64,000 bases of DNA from positions 1-64,000 of the forward strand of contig NZ_QNVT01000023.1 of NCBI RefSeq assembly GCF_003385515.1, given 5' to 3'. A program made the position numbers and the translations under genes. Each line of letters starts with the position of its first letter. The first letter of the stretch is position 1. The notes beneath the pieces were generated by a model. The model did no database searches. It was not told the DNA's origin and was given only the letters and a program-made list of their open reading frames with translations. Positions 1-9,840 of the stretch are shown piece by piece. Origin of the DNA: Chryseobacterium pennae (GTDB lineage: Bacteria; Bacteroidota; Bacteroidia; Flavobacteriales; Weeksellaceae).

Positions 1-133
1 TATGTTGCAAACTGATCTATAGAATATTTGCTGTGGTAAAAAGAGAGGAACCTTTTGTAAATTTAACAAGATATAATTTGCATATGTCTTAGAATACACG
101 AATGATTTTTATTCGTGCATTCGTGGCTAAAAA
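1..133 (+). repeat. Dispersed intergenic repeat, copy 1 (cut by window edge)
   Basis: This stretch is closely similar to the reverse complement of 13732-13865. Shared blocks include AGAATATTTGCTGTG, GTAAATTTAACAAGATATAA and a tail reading CGTGGCTAAAAA. It contains no open frame. It may extend to the left of the window. The remaining bases up to the AraC gene at 304 show no feature I can name. Confidence 0.75.
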
Positions 134-303
134 TAAGGTGTAAGTTTGCTGAAAATCCCATATTGAGCGGAATATTCTTATGTCTTAAAACTATTCACAA
201 GGTAAGTAAAACCTCTGTGTCTTTTTGTCTTTTCAGCCTATTATAAAATTTGATATTTTTATTTTCAGCAGCTGGTGTAGCCTATATTCATTGTGTTTTC
301 ACC

Positions 304-1107
304 TTATACTTCAGTGGTTGTAACTCCAAATTTCTGTTTGAATGAAAAATAAAAATGAGACAGATTTTCAAACCCCAGGTCCAGATAAATATCTGACGGC
401 CGTTTTTCCTTATTTTTAATTAAATAATAGGCTTCCTTTAATCTTCTTTCTTTCAGCCATTGTTTTGGACTCATGTTGAAGAGCTTATTAAAATCACGCT
501 TAAATCCGGAAAGACTACGTCCTGTAAGCTTGGCAAAAGATTCTAGAGATACGTTAAACATAAAATTCTTATTCATAAATTCCTTCAGATCAATTTTATG
601 AGGTTCTGAGAAATCAAATAAGAGGTTTTTTACATCAGGATTACTCTGCAGAAGAAGTTCTATAGCTTCTTTTACTTTTAATGCAGCCAATCTTGGCGGG
701 ATGTCTTTTGTTTTATCAACATAAGGGATAAGTGACATAAAATAGGTCTTAAAAAAAGCATCCGGTTCAAAAAACAGTTTTTGCTGATCAGAAAATGGGA
801 GATCTGCCATTATTTTATTTTCTGCAGAATACTGTCTGAGGGTATCTGTATCCAGTGTAATGGAAAGAAACTGATACTTTTCATTCTTTGAAGGATATTT
901 CATCGTCCTGATAAGTTGATTTTTCCTTACCAGAACTACTGTATTTTCCTTAATTACAGTTTTGCCCTGTTCATGGAAGGCATGCGTTTCTCCCGACAGT
1001 TGAAATCCTAAAAAATGATCAGGAATAAATTCTTCATGTCCTTTATAAGACTCAAAAGCACATGAATACACAAGTTTATCAAATATGATCTCAGAAGTCT
1101 TTTCCAT
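304..1107 (-). CDS. AraC family transcriptional regulator
   Basis: A 267-residue protein with the usual AraC plan: an N-terminal sensor region of about 160 residues (cupin-like, beta-rich) and a C-terminal pair of helix-turn-helix motifs at about 187-208 and 235-260. The second HTH has the family signature LGFENLSHFYFSFKQKFG. It should bind DNA in response to an unknown small molecule. It is divergent from the S41 peptidase at 1362 with a 254-nt gap between, so it could control that gene, but nothing in the sequence proves it. The start is the ATG at 1107. The ligand cannot be guessed because the sensor domain is poorly conserved in this family. Confidence 0.9.
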   Translation of the reverse strand: MEKTSEIIFDKLVYSCAFESYKGHEEFIPDHFLGFQLSGETHAFHEQGKTVIKENTVVLVRKNQLIRTMKYPSKNEKYQFLSITLDTDTLRQYSAENKIMADLPFSDQQKLFFEPDAFFKTYFMSLIPYVDKTKDIPPRLAALKVKEAIELLLQSNPDVKNLLFDFSEPHKIDLKEFMNKNFMFNVSLESFAKLTGRSLSGFKRDFNKLFNMSPKQWLKERRLKEAYYLIKNKEKRPSDIYLDLGFENLSHFYFSFKQKFGVTTTEV

Positions 1108-1361
1108 CTTACAAATATCTGAAATTTAACCCATTGCACCTGCAATTTCTTTATCCTTTTCTGGAGTTCTGCCCGAAGACGTAATAGCACCCAATATCTT
1201 TCCTTCAGAGTTCTTGATACTCCCTCATTTGAATTAAGTATCCCATATCAAAAGCTCATTGTTTTATTGTTCAAAAGCTCCCTTTTAGAAGTGAAATAAG
1301 ATAATAGAGCAATTGGAATTATTGTTGAGATTCGTATCTTTCAAAAAATAAAAACTAATTT

Positions 1362-2816
1362 ATGATTAAAATTAAAACACTCGTTTTAATTCTTGTCACA
1401 TCTTCTGCCTGGACCTTTGCCCAGAATTGTACATGTGAAAGTAATTATCAGTGGGTGAAAAAAACATTCGAGGAAAATGATGCAGGTTTTCAGTATGTCA
1501 TTGATAAAAAAGGAGTTCCGGCTTATCAGGCTCACAATAATGAATTTCTTAACAAAATACGAAATGTAAAATCAGATACAGAATGTAACCAGACAATTTA
1601 TGATTGGCTCAAGTTTTTCAGATCCGGCCATTTTTCAATTTCAAAAATAGAAAGTAATAAAGAGCAGGCAGAGCCTCAACCTCAGGCTAAGGAAACAATA
1701 AAATCTGATCTTGTAAAGGTAGATCTTGAAAAGTTTAAAAAAGAAATTGAATCTAAAAAAGAGTCTGACCTGGAAGGAATTTGGGAGACTGATCCTTATA
1801 CTATAGGAATTAAAAAGTTTGGAGATACTTACAAAGGCTTTATTATCAAGTCAGGTGCTGAAAATTGGAAACCTAATGAAGTAAAGCTGATCATCAATGC
1901 TGATAAAACAACAGGTGTTTTTTATGTAAGAGATAAAACCAAACAGGAGGTGAATAATATTCATTTTGTGGGCAAAAATTATCTGGAAATCGGAGATTTT
2001 ACCTTAAAAAGAATTTCTCCGAAGTTTGAACGTGAAAAAGGAGTTGAAACCTATTATGAAGCAGCTATGGCCCAGAAACCTTTTTTAAAAGAGCTGAATA
2101 AGACGACCCTTCTTTTGAGAATTTCCTCTTTTAGCGGAGCCTTGAAAAAAAATATTGACAGTGTAATTGCAGCTAATAAAACCAAAATTGAGAGCACTGA
2201 AAATCTGATTATTGATATCCGGAACAACGGTGGCGGAAATGATTCCAGTTACAAGAATATCACCCCCTATCTTTATACCAACCCTATCAGAACTGTCAGA
2301 ACACAATTTTATTCTACCAAACTGAATAATCAAAGAATGATGTTTCTTTATGAGAACTATGAAAAATATGGAATATCAAAAGAAGACAGAGAGTTTCTGA
2401 AAAAATCTTACGATAAATTAAATGCAAAATTAGGACAGTTTGTTTCTTTACAGGAGGATGACAACACAGTAGGCATTGATAAACTTGATACCATTTATCC
2501 TTATCCGAAAAACGTAGGAATCATTATCAATAAAGGAAACGGAAGTACTGCTGAAGAATTTTTACTCGCAGCAAAACAAAGTAAAAAGGTTAAACTTTTT
2601 GGAACAACAACTGCTGGAGTGCTGGATATTTCAAATATGTATTACGTTACTTCTCCATGCAATGATATCAAATTCGGGTACAGCCTCTCAAAAAGCTTCC
2701 GTATTCCGGACATGGCCATAGACGGAAAAGGAATTCAACCGGATTATTTTATAGATACAACCATTCCGGAACATCAATGGATTGAGTATGTAAATGAAGT
2801 GTTAAATGCAAAATAA
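1362..2816 (+). CDS. Secreted S41 family (C-terminal processing type) peptidase
   Basis: A 484-residue protein beginning with a signal peptide (hydrophobic residues about 5-20, ending FAQ), so it is exported. The S41 peptidase core lies in the C-terminal half: LIIDIRNNGGG at about 282-292 is the conserved strand and glycine loop, and GNGSTAEEF at 392-400 carries the probable nucleophile Ser395. The following GTTTAG also fits the fold. No PDZ domain is obvious. The middle region (about 130-220) looks like a beta-rich domain seen in Bacteroidetes S41 relatives. It is monocistronic, followed by a hairpin terminator at 2823. The substrate is unknown. Confidence 0.88.
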   Translation: MIKIKTLVLILVTSSAWTFAQNCTCESNYQWVKKTFEENDAGFQYVIDKKGVPAYQAHNNEFLNKIRNVKSDTECNQTIYDWLKFFRSGHFSISKIESNKEQAEPQPQAKETIKSDLVKVDLEKFKKEIESKKESDLEGIWETDPYTIGIKKFGDTYKGFIIKSGAENWKPNEVKLIINADKTTGVFYVRDKTKQEVNNIHFVGKNYLEIGDFTLKRISPKFEREKGVETYYEAAMAQKPFLKELNKTTLLLRISSFSGALKKNIDSVIAANKTKIESTENLIIDIRNNGGGNDSSYKNITPYLYTNPIRTVRTQFYSTKLNNQRMMFLYENYEKYGISKEDREFLKKSYDKLNAKLGQFVSLQEDDNTVGIDKLDTIYPYPKNVGIIINKGNGSTAEEFLLAAKQSKKVKLFGTTTAGVLDISNMYYVTSPCNDIKFGYSLSKSFRIPDMAIDGKGIQPDYFIDTTIPEHQWIEYVNEVLNAK

Positions 2817-2822
2817 CAAAAC

Positions 2823-2856
2823 AAGCTGTTTCAAGATGAAGCAGCTTATTTTTTTC
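2823..2856 (+). terminator. Rho-independent terminator after S41 peptidase
   Basis: AAGCTGTTTC (2823-2832) pairs with GAAGCAGCTT (2838-2847), with one G-T wobble, followed by a T-rich run. It lies 6 nt after the peptidase stop. Confidence 0.8.
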
Positions 2857-3284
2857 TCTATATGATTCAGAGTTCTCTAAATGAGAATTCAATAGAAACA
2901 GACTTTAACTCATTTATTTAAATAACCCAAATTCCATTGGCTTTAGCCAAAACTTAATAAATAGTATGATTCATAAAATTTTTGCTTTTTACATTGGGAA
3001 TTTAACACATAGTTTAGATTCCTACGGAATGACATATTGCGTTATTAACAAACAAAAATATTCGTGAATTAGTGGCAATCATCAGCCGTCTACAATTTTA
3101 TCGCAGATAAAATCCTTATGCGTTTAGAAACAGAATCTACTGAAAAACCCGCACGACTTCGTTTTCCAATTACATATTTTCAATCAAAACATCGATTATA
3201 TTTAGCTTTGAACTATAAAAAAATAAACAGTTTATTGTAAATTGGTTAAGTTTTTGAAGCATTTTATACAAACCAATCACACCA
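2857..3284. other. Gene-free spacer with repeat fragments
   Basis: No credible gene. The spacer holds a small palindrome TTGGCTTTAGCCAA at about 2938, a copy of a GATTCC-n-GGAATGACATA motif at 3017-3036 that recurs at 41346, and ATTCGTGAATTAGTGGCAA near 3059, which resembles part of the repeat at 1-133. Confidence 0.5.
3017..3036 (+). repeat. Short dispersed motif GATTCC-n-GGAATGACATA
   Basis: The copy here has CTAC-type spacing between GATTC and GGAATGACATA. A second copy lies at 41346-41364. Both are intergenic and contain a small GATTCC/GGAATC-type dyad. Confidence 0.5.
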
Positions 3285-4307
3285 TTGAAACTAATCACAT
3301 TTACCAAAAAAGGAATTTACTGTCCTCAGGGAAAATTCTATATAGACCCCTGGAGGCCTGTAGATATGGCAATTATTACTCACGGACATGCCGATCATGC
3401 CCGCTGGGGAATGAAGAAATATCTTTGTCACCATTTTACCAAACCTATTTTATACCAAAGAATTGGAAAGGATATTGAATGCCAGAGCGTTGAATATGGT
3501 GAGAAGACCAATATTAATGGTGTAAATGTCTCGCTTCATCCTGCCGGACATATTATTGGTTCTGCACAGATAAGATTAGAATACAAAGGATTTGTGACTG
3601 TCATTTCCGGAGACTATAAAGTTCAGGAAGATGGTCTGAGCACTCCTTTTGAACTGGTGAAGTGTAATGAATTTGTTACAGAAAGTACTTTCGGGCTACC
3701 TATTTATAACTGGCTGGAAGTAGATGATCTTAATAATAAGCTTCAGAACTGGGTATTGAAAAACCAGGAAAACAGCAAAACCTCAGTGTTCATTGGATAT
3801 TCTCTGGGAAAAGCCCAGCGTATTATGAAAGCTGTAGAAGGACTGGGTAAACTCTATGTTCACTACTCTATTGGAAAACTTAATGAAGCCTTTGAAGCGG
3901 TAGGAATCAATCTTCCTGAATATACTATTGGCGATTTCAGAGAACGTCCGAAAGAGATGGAGCATGAAATTGTTATTGTTCCCCCGGCTTTGCTAGACAG
4001 TAATGTGATCAAAAAAATTCCTGATCCTGCTACGGCAATATGTTCAGGGTGGATGCAGGTTCGCGGGGCCAGAAGATGGCGCAGTGCAGATGCCGGATTT
4101 GCCATGAGCGATCATGCCGATTGGAAAGGCCTACTGCGGACAGTAAAAGCTACAGAAGCAGAGCTTGTACATGTGACCCACGGGCAGACAGAGGTATTTT
4201 CAAAATACCTGAATGAAACTGGGATTAAAGCAGATGTTGTAGAAACGCTGTTTGGTGAAGATGAAGAAGTATCAGAAAAAGAAACCATTGAAAATTCTGA
4301 ATCATGA
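3285..4307 (+). CDS. Ligase-associated DNA exonuclease (metallo-beta-lactamase fold)
   Basis: A 340-residue MBL-fold nuclease. HGHADH at residues 33-38 is the HxHxDH zinc motif. HPAGHIIGSAQ and SGDYK follow the MBL/beta-CASP pattern, and SDHADW near residue 275 supplies late metal ligands. The family is the exonuclease that travels with ATP-dependent ligase, Lhr-like helicase and PdeM in bacteria and is thought to process DNA ends. The start is TTG at 3285: an in-frame stop lies 30 nt upstream, and the next ATG (codon 28) would remove conserved sequence. Its stop overlaps the ligase start as ATGA (4304-4307), indicating translational coupling. Confidence 0.93.
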   Translation: MKLITFTKKGIYCPQGKFYIDPWRPVDMAIITHGHADHARWGMKKYLCHHFTKPILYQRIGKDIECQSVEYGEKTNINGVNVSLHPAGHIIGSAQIRLEYKGFVTVISGDYKVQEDGLSTPFELVKCNEFVTESTFGLPIYNWLEVDDLNNKLQNWVLKNQENSKTSVFIGYSLGKAQRIMKAVEGLGKLYVHYSIGKLNEAFEAVGINLPEYTIGDFRERPKEMEHEIVIVPPALLDSNVIKKIPDPATAICSGWMQVRGARRWRSADAGFAMSDHADWKGLLRTVKATEAELVHVTHGQTEVFSKYLNETGIKADVVETLFGEDEEVSEKETIENSES

Positions 4308-5884
4308 GACATTTTGCAGATCTTATCAACGCCTTGGAAACCACCAATAAAACCAATGCTAAAATAGATGCTATCATTGATTATCTGGAGCGTGCTCCGG
4401 ATGAAGATAAAGTATGGTTTATTGCACTGTTCACAGGAAAAAGGCCCAAAAGAAATGTTAATACCAATCTTATGAAAGAATGGGCATTGGAAATCACAGG
4501 ACTTCCTTTGTGGCTTTTTCAGGAAAGCTATTCCTCTGTTGGGGACCTTGGAGAAACTCTTTCACTGATCCTTCCGCCGCCACAGAAAAAAATTGAACGC
4601 AGTCTTTCTCAGTGGATGAAGGATATTATTGATTTAAAAGATAAAAAAGAAACAGATAAAAAAGAATTCGTACTCCATTCATGGAACGGATTGGATTATA
4701 CAGAACGCTTAATTTTCAATAAACTAATTGGTGGGAGTTTTAGAATTGGAGTGTCAGACAAAACATTGATCAATTCGTTGACAAAATTCTCCGGGCAGGA
4801 ATCCAGTACACTGATGCACAGTTTAATGGGAAAATGGCTGCCTGATGAAACATCTTTTAAAGAATTAATTTCAGCTGAAAATATCAATCCTGATAATTCC
4901 AAACCCTATCCTTTCTGTCTGGCCTACCCTCTTGAAAAGAATCTTGAGGAATTGGGACAGCCCGATGAATGGCAGGTAGAATATAAATGGGATGGCATTC
5001 GCGGACAGATCATCCGCAGAAATGATGAAGTTTTTATCTGGTCCAGAGGCGAAGAACTTGTCACAGACCAGTTTCCTGAGATTGCAGAAGCTGTAAAGAT
5101 GATGAAAGGAAACTTTGTATTAGATGGAGAAATACTTGCAGTAAAGGATGGTAAGATTTTAAATTTCAATGAATTACAGAAAAGGTTAAACAGAAAAACT
5201 TTAACCAGAAAAATGCTTACTGAAATCCCGATAGAAGTATTTACCTACGATCTGTTGGAACTGGAGAACAATGATTTGAGAGACAAACCCATTGTAGCAA
5301 GAAGGGCCCTGCTGGAAGAATTATTATTGAATGAAAATACAGAAAATATAAAGCTTTCGCAGCGTATTGATTTTGAAGAATGGGAAGAGCTGAACGAGAT
5401 CCGGGAGAACTCAAGAGCGATAAACAGTGAAGGCTTAATGCTAAAACAAAAAAGCTCACCTTACCATGCAGGAAGAAAAAAGGGCGACTGGTGGAAATGG
5501 AAAATCAATCCTTTTACCATTGATGCGGTACTGATCTATGCCCAAAAAGGAAGTGGCAGGCGAAGTGCCTATTACACTGATTATACTTTTGCTGTGAAAA
5601 ACGAAGATAAATTGGTGACCATTGCGAAAGCTTATTCAGGATTGACTGATAAAGAGATAATGGAGGTCAGTAAATTTGTGACTAAAAATGCGGTTGAGAA
5701 ATTCGGACCCGTACGAACCGTAAAAGCAGAGCTTGTCTTTGAAATTGCTTTTGAAGGAATCGGATTCAGCAACCGTCATAAAAGCGGTGTAGCACTTCGG
5801 TTTCCAAGAATTGTAAGATGGCGGAAAGATAAAACTGTAGATGAAATTGATACCCTCGAAGAAATCAAAAAATTAATACAATAA
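4304..5884 (+). CDS. ATP-dependent DNA ligase of the ligase-associated repair cassette
   Basis: A 526-residue ligase. Nucleotidyltransferase motif I is EYKWDGIRG with the adenylated Lys228. Motif III is LDGEILA (about 273-279), motif IV SEGLMLK (about 375-381) and motif V WKWK (397-400). An N-terminal DNA-binding domain (about 1-200) precedes the catalytic core and an OB domain closes the protein. It seals nicks using ATP, whereas the replicative bacterial ligase uses NAD. It overlaps the exonuclease upstream by 4 nt and ends 1 nt before the helicase GTG start, so the three are surely one operon. Confidence 0.95.
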   Translation: MRHFADLINALETTNKTNAKIDAIIDYLERAPDEDKVWFIALFTGKRPKRNVNTNLMKEWALEITGLPLWLFQESYSSVGDLGETLSLILPPPQKKIERSLSQWMKDIIDLKDKKETDKKEFVLHSWNGLDYTERLIFNKLIGGSFRIGVSDKTLINSLTKFSGQESSTLMHSLMGKWLPDETSFKELISAENINPDNSKPYPFCLAYPLEKNLEELGQPDEWQVEYKWDGIRGQIIRRNDEVFIWSRGEELVTDQFPEIAEAVKMMKGNFVLDGEILAVKDGKILNFNELQKRLNRKTLTRKMLTEIPIEVFTYDLLELENNDLRDKPIVARRALLEELLLNENTENIKLSQRIDFEEWEELNEIRENSRAINSEGLMLKQKSSPYHAGRKKGDWWKWKINPFTIDAVLIYAQKGSGRRSAYYTDYTFAVKNEDKLVTIAKAYSGLTDKEIMEVSKFVTKNAVEKFGPVRTVKAELVFEIAFEGIGFSNRHKSGVALRFPRIVRWRKDKTVDEIDTLEEIKKLIQ

Positions 5885-5885
5885 A

Positions 5886-8318
5886 GTGGCAGCTTTTGAA
5901 AATACCGATGGATTTACTATCATTCAGCAGTGGATGAAGGATAAGGATATGTCCCCATTTAAATTTCAGACCGATACATGGCGGAAATTCGGAAGCGGAT
6001 ACAGCGGTATGGTTGTTGCGCCTACAGGATTTGGGAAGACCTTTTCTGTTTTTTTAGCATTGGTCACTGATTTCCTCAACCATCCTGAAAGTTATAAAAA
6101 AGGGCTTAAAATGGTCTGGATTACACCACTTCGGTCTTTATCCAAAGATATAGCCAAAGCCATGCAGGAAGCCATGGACGAAATCGGGTTAGATTGGGTG
6201 GTAGGTGTAAGAAATGGCGATACGGATCCTAAAGTCCGGCGGCAGCAGGTAAAAAAGATGCCTGAAATCCTTGTGGTAACTCCTGAAAGTCTCCACCTTC
6301 TGCTCGCTCAGAAAAACCATGAGAATTTTTTCAGGGATATGAAATGTGTTGTAGTGGATGAATGGCATGAATTATTAGGTTCAAAACGAGGTGTCATGAT
6401 AGAACTGGGAATATCACAGCTTAGGAAATATGTTCCCAAAATAAAAATCTGGGGAATTACGGCTACCATTGGAAACCTGGATGAAGCAATGGATATTCTG
6501 ATTCCATATGATATTAAGAAAACGAAAATCACAGCCAAAGAACATAAAAAAATAGATATTATCCCTGTCTTTCCGGATGAAGTTGAAATATTACCATGGG
6601 CCGGACACCTTGGGCATAAACTCGCAGATAAAGTAGTTCCTATTATTTTAGACTCAAAATCTACCATTGTTTTTACCAATACAAGAAGTCAGAGTGAAAT
6701 GTGGTATCAGCTATTATTGGGTGCCTATCCTGATTTTGCAGGACAGATTGCAATCCATCACAGTTCCATTGATGCTCATTTGAGAATCTGGATCGAAGAA
6801 AACCTTAGCTCAGGAAAATTAAAAGCTGTTGTTTCCACTTCATCATTAGATCTTGGAATAGATTTTAAACCTGTTGATACAGTGATTCAGATCGGATCAG
6901 CAAAAGGAGTAGCCAGATTTCTTCAGCGGGCCGGACGCAGCGGGCACTCCCCTTTTGAAACCTCTAAGATCTATTGTGTTCCTACCCATTCTTTAGAATT
7001 GATTGAAGTATCCGCCTTAAAAGAAGCTGTAAAACAAAAAGTAGTGGAACCCAGAGAGCCTGTGGTTCTGTGTTTTGATGTTTTGGTTCAGTTCCTGATG
7101 ACTTTAGCTGTTGGAAACGGTTTTTATCCCGATGAAACCTACGAAAGAATTAAAAAAGTATATGCTTTTCAGGAAATCATGGAAGAAGAATGGAAAAGCA
7201 TCCTTGAATTTCTCACCATTGGCGGCAGTGTTTTAAAAAGCTATGAAGAGTTCCATAAAGTTGTGATTATGGAAGATGGTTTGTACAAGGTAACTTCCCG
7301 AAAAATAGCCATGCTCCACCGTATGAATATGGGAGTCATTGTTAGTGATGCCATGTTGAAGGTCAAGTTTATTTCGGGCGGTTATGTAGGAATGATTGAA
7401 GAATATTTTATTTCCAAGCTGAAAAAAGAAGAAAGGTTTATTCTGGCAGGCCGAACTCTGGAGGTAGCGATGATTAAAGATATGACCGTTTATGTAAGAT
7501 CGGCAAAAGGAAAAGCCCTGGTTCCAAGTTATCTTGGCGGAAGGCTGCCTTTAAGTTCTGATCTTGGACATTTTTTAAGAGAAAAGCTTTCACATGCTTT
7601 AAACCCGAAGACTTCAGAAAAAGAATTGAAGTTCCTGCATCCGCTCTTAATCAATCAGGAAGAAAACTCTCATATTCCTAAAGAAAATGAATTTTTGGTG
7701 GAGATGATTAAAAACCGTGAAGGCTATCATCTGTTTATGTATCCTTTTGAAGGCCGTCTGGTACACGAAGTGATGGCTGCATTAATTGCTTACCGTATCT
7801 CAAAATTAGCTCCTATTTCCTTTTCAATGGCAATGAACGATTACGGATTTGAATTGTTCAGTGATAAGGAAATACCGCTGAATGAAGAAAATTTACAGCA
7901 GATATTAACCAGAGATAACCTGATGAATGATGTGATTGCCAGTATCAATTCTGCTGAAATGGCAAGAAGAAGATTCAGAGATATTGCAGTGATTTCCGGG
8001 ATGGTGATTCAAAATTATGCAGGGAAACAACGATCCAATAAATCATTACAGAGTTCAGCCGGATTGATCTTTAAAGTACTGGAAGACTATGATTCTGGGC
8101 ATTTTTTAATCAGACAATCCTACACCGAAGTTTTTAACATACAGCTCCAGGAACAACGGCTTGTGGAAGCTTTTAAAAGAATTGAAAAATCTACGGTTAT
8201 TTTAAAACATTCCCGTTCTTTTACTCCTTTAAGTTTCCCAATCAAAGTAGACAGCCTTAGACAGACCCTTTCCAGTGAAGGGCTGGATGCAAGAATTAAA
8301 AGAATGCTTAAACTTTGA
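5886..8318 (+). CDS. Ligase-associated Lhr-type DEXH-box helicase
   Basis: An 810-residue SF2 helicase. Walker A is APTGFGKT (45-52), motif II is the unusual DEWH box (158-161), motif III lies in ITATIG (191-196) and motif VI is QRAGRSGH (347-354). The long C-terminal part (about 400-810) matches the winged-helix/Lhr core layout of the family. It should unwind or remodel DNA during repair together with the ligase and nucleases of this cassette. It starts at GTG 5886, one base after the ligase stop; no better ATG is in reach. Confidence 0.93.
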   Translation: MAAFENTDGFTIIQQWMKDKDMSPFKFQTDTWRKFGSGYSGMVVAPTGFGKTFSVFLALVTDFLNHPESYKKGLKMVWITPLRSLSKDIAKAMQEAMDEIGLDWVVGVRNGDTDPKVRRQQVKKMPEILVVTPESLHLLLAQKNHENFFRDMKCVVVDEWHELLGSKRGVMIELGISQLRKYVPKIKIWGITATIGNLDEAMDILIPYDIKKTKITAKEHKKIDIIPVFPDEVEILPWAGHLGHKLADKVVPIILDSKSTIVFTNTRSQSEMWYQLLLGAYPDFAGQIAIHHSSIDAHLRIWIEENLSSGKLKAVVSTSSLDLGIDFKPVDTVIQIGSAKGVARFLQRAGRSGHSPFETSKIYCVPTHSLELIEVSALKEAVKQKVVEPREPVVLCFDVLVQFLMTLAVGNGFYPDETYERIKKVYAFQEIMEEEWKSILEFLTIGGSVLKSYEEFHKVVIMEDGLYKVTSRKIAMLHRMNMGVIVSDAMLKVKFISGGYVGMIEEYFISKLKKEERFILAGRTLEVAMIKDMTVYVRSAKGKALVPSYLGGRLPLSSDLGHFLREKLSHALNPKTSEKELKFLHPLLINQEENSHIPKENEFLVEMIKNREGYHLFMYPFEGRLVHEVMAALIAYRISKLAPISFSMAMNDYGFELFSDKEIPLNEENLQQILTRDNLMNDVIASINSAEMARRRFRDIAVISGMVIQNYAGKQRSNKSLQSSAGLIFKVLEDYDSGHFLIRQSYTEVFNIQLQEQRLVEAFKRIEKSTVILKHSRSFTPLSFPIKVDSLRQTLSSEGLDARIKRMLKL

Positions 8319-8442
8319 AACCCCTTTACTGATGATCATTATCAGCTTTAAAGGAGTTAAAAAATGTTTCTTTTTATAGCGATAAAATTTCAATAATTTC
8401 GTAACTTAGAGTATCTTCTTAGAAGAGTAAAAAATTCAAATA

Positions 8443-9045
8443 ATGGCAAAATTGTTTTTAGTCCGTCACGGACAGTCGCTCTGGAATCTTGAAAACAGAT
8501 TCACGGGATGGCAGGATATCGATATTACAGAAACAGGAATTGAAGAAGCAAAAAATGCAGGAATTGCCTTAAAAAAAGAAAAAATAGACATTGCCTTTAC
8601 TTCTGTATTACTCAGAGCAAAACATACCCTTTCCATCATTCTTGATGAAATAGGAAAACCCAATATTCCTATTGTGATGGATAAAGCTTTGAATGAACGC
8701 TCTTACGGAAATCTTGAAGGTCTTAATAAAGCCGAAACAGCATTGAAATACGGAGATGAACAGGTTTATACCTGGCGCCGCTCTTATGATGTGGTTCCAC
8801 CGGGTGGAGAGAGCCTTAAAGATACTTATAACAGGGTGATTCCTTATTTCGAAAAGGAAATTGCCCCTCTCCTGAAAAAAAATGAAAATGTACTGATTGT
8901 TGCTCATGGAAATAGCCTTCGTGCACTCATCATGTATCTGGAGCACCTGTCTCCTGACGAAATTCTGGAAAGAGAAATTGCAACCGGAATTCCGATCACT
9001 TATATTTTTGATGAAAATTTTCATGTAAGCAGAAGAGAAGAATAA
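8443..9045 (+). CDS. gpmA: 2,3-bisphosphoglycerate-dependent phosphoglycerate mutase
   Basis: A 200-residue histidine phosphatase-superfamily mutase converting 3- to 2-phosphoglycerate in glycolysis. LVRHGQS at 6-12 contains the phosphorylated His9. ERSYGNLEG and LIVAHGNSLRAL carry the other active-site glutamate and histidine. It is shorter than the roughly 250-residue E. coli enzyme, as in other short bacterial forms. It interrupts the repair cassette between helicase and PdeM, with 124 nt upstream and 67 nt downstream. A 13-nt palindrome, TCTTCTTAGAAGA, lies at 8414-8426 just before the start and may be regulatory. Confidence 0.92.
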   Translation: MAKLFLVRHGQSLWNLENRFTGWQDIDITETGIEEAKNAGIALKKEKIDIAFTSVLLRAKHTLSIILDEIGKPNIPIVMDKALNERSYGNLEGLNKAETALKYGDEQVYTWRRSYDVVPPGGESLKDTYNRVIPYFEKEIAPLLKKNENVLIVAHGNSLRALIMYLEHLSPDEILEREIATGIPITYIFDENFHVSRREE

Positions 9046-9112
9046 TTATTATTAAAAGAACCTTGAGTACGAAACGCTACACTTTAATCCCAAAACCCTG
9101 AACTGATCCACC

Positions 9113-9757
9113 GTGTTTATAACCCTTAAAGAAATTACCATTCAAAATGAAGCTCTTACCCTTACCAATCAGCGTGCTGTATTTTGGAAAAAAGAAAAAG
9201 CTCTGATTCTTTCTGATCTCCATATAGGTAAAACGGCTCATTTCCGTAAAAACGGTATTGCTGTAGCCAATCATATTATGAAAAGTGATCTGCAGAGATT
9301 ATCCGCATTGATTGAGTATTTTCAGCCTGAAAAATGTATCGTTGTTGGCGATCTACTTCATGCCGGTGACAATTCTGATGTGGATGAATTTTGTAAATGG
9401 AGAAATCAGTATCCTGATTTACAGTTTTATCTTATTGAGGGAAATCATGACCGTATTTCAGAAGCCTTGGAGAAAAAGCTCTGTCTGGATTTTAAAGCCT
9501 CATTATTAGAATTGGGGATGTTTACGTTGATTCATGATTTTGATAAGGCAAGATCCGGGTTTCAGATCACCGGTCATATTCACCCTGGAGTTGTTTTAAA
9601 TTCTGCTGTAAAAAGAATCAGACTTCCCTGTTTTGCGATTAGTAAAAACCAGCTGTTACTTCCCGCATTCAGTGAATTTACAGGTTTGGACACGAAAAAT
9701 CTTCCTAAAAACAGCAGGTTTTTTGTGTTTACAGATGCTGAGATTTATGAAGTTTGA
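9113..9757 (+). CDS. pdeM: Ligase-associated DNA damage response endonuclease PdeM
   Basis: A 214-residue calcineurin-like metallophosphoesterase. The five-block signature is complete: SDLHIGK (34-40), VVGDLLHAG (77-85), EGNHD (109-113) and TGHIHPG (153-159). The family travels with the ATP ligase, Lhr-like helicase and MBL exonuclease and acts as a nuclease in the same repair pathway. The start is GTG at 9113. The gene is on the cassette strand although gpmA sits between, so it completes the four-gene set. It is followed by a bidirectional hairpin at 9841. Confidence 0.93.
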   Translation: MFITLKEITIQNEALTLTNQRAVFWKKEKALILSDLHIGKTAHFRKNGIAVANHIMKSDLQRLSALIEYFQPEKCIVVGDLLHAGDNSDVDEFCKWRNQYPDLQFYLIEGNHDRISEALEKKLCLDFKASLLELGMFTLIHDFDKARSGFQITGHIHPGVVLNSAVKRIRLPCFAISKNQLLLPAFSEFTGLDTKNLPKNSRFFVFTDAEIYEV

Positions 9758-9840
9758 TTTTTTAAATGAAAGAGTTTAATTTCTAAATACCTACTATAAT
9801 TTGATAAGTTACAATTCTGATCAGTGATTATAAAAAAATA

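Noticed and set aside
2938..2951. TTGGCTTTAGCCAA as another sigma-54 box
   Set aside because: There is no TTGC/TTGA at the -12 position; it is simply a short palindrome.
3242..3478. 78-codon open frame overlapping the exonuclease start
   Set aside because: It lies in another frame over the conserved zinc motif of the exonuclease and has no protein character. The TTG start at 3285 accounts for the region.
5886..8318. DEXH helicase as part of a defence or CRISPR system
   Set aside because: Its neighbours are the ligase, exonuclease and PdeM of the repair cassette, and no array or Cas gene is present.
8319..8358. Hairpin after the helicase as a terminator
   Set aside because: The AACCCCTTT/AAAGGAGTT stem has a mismatch, a long loop and no T run after it on either strand.
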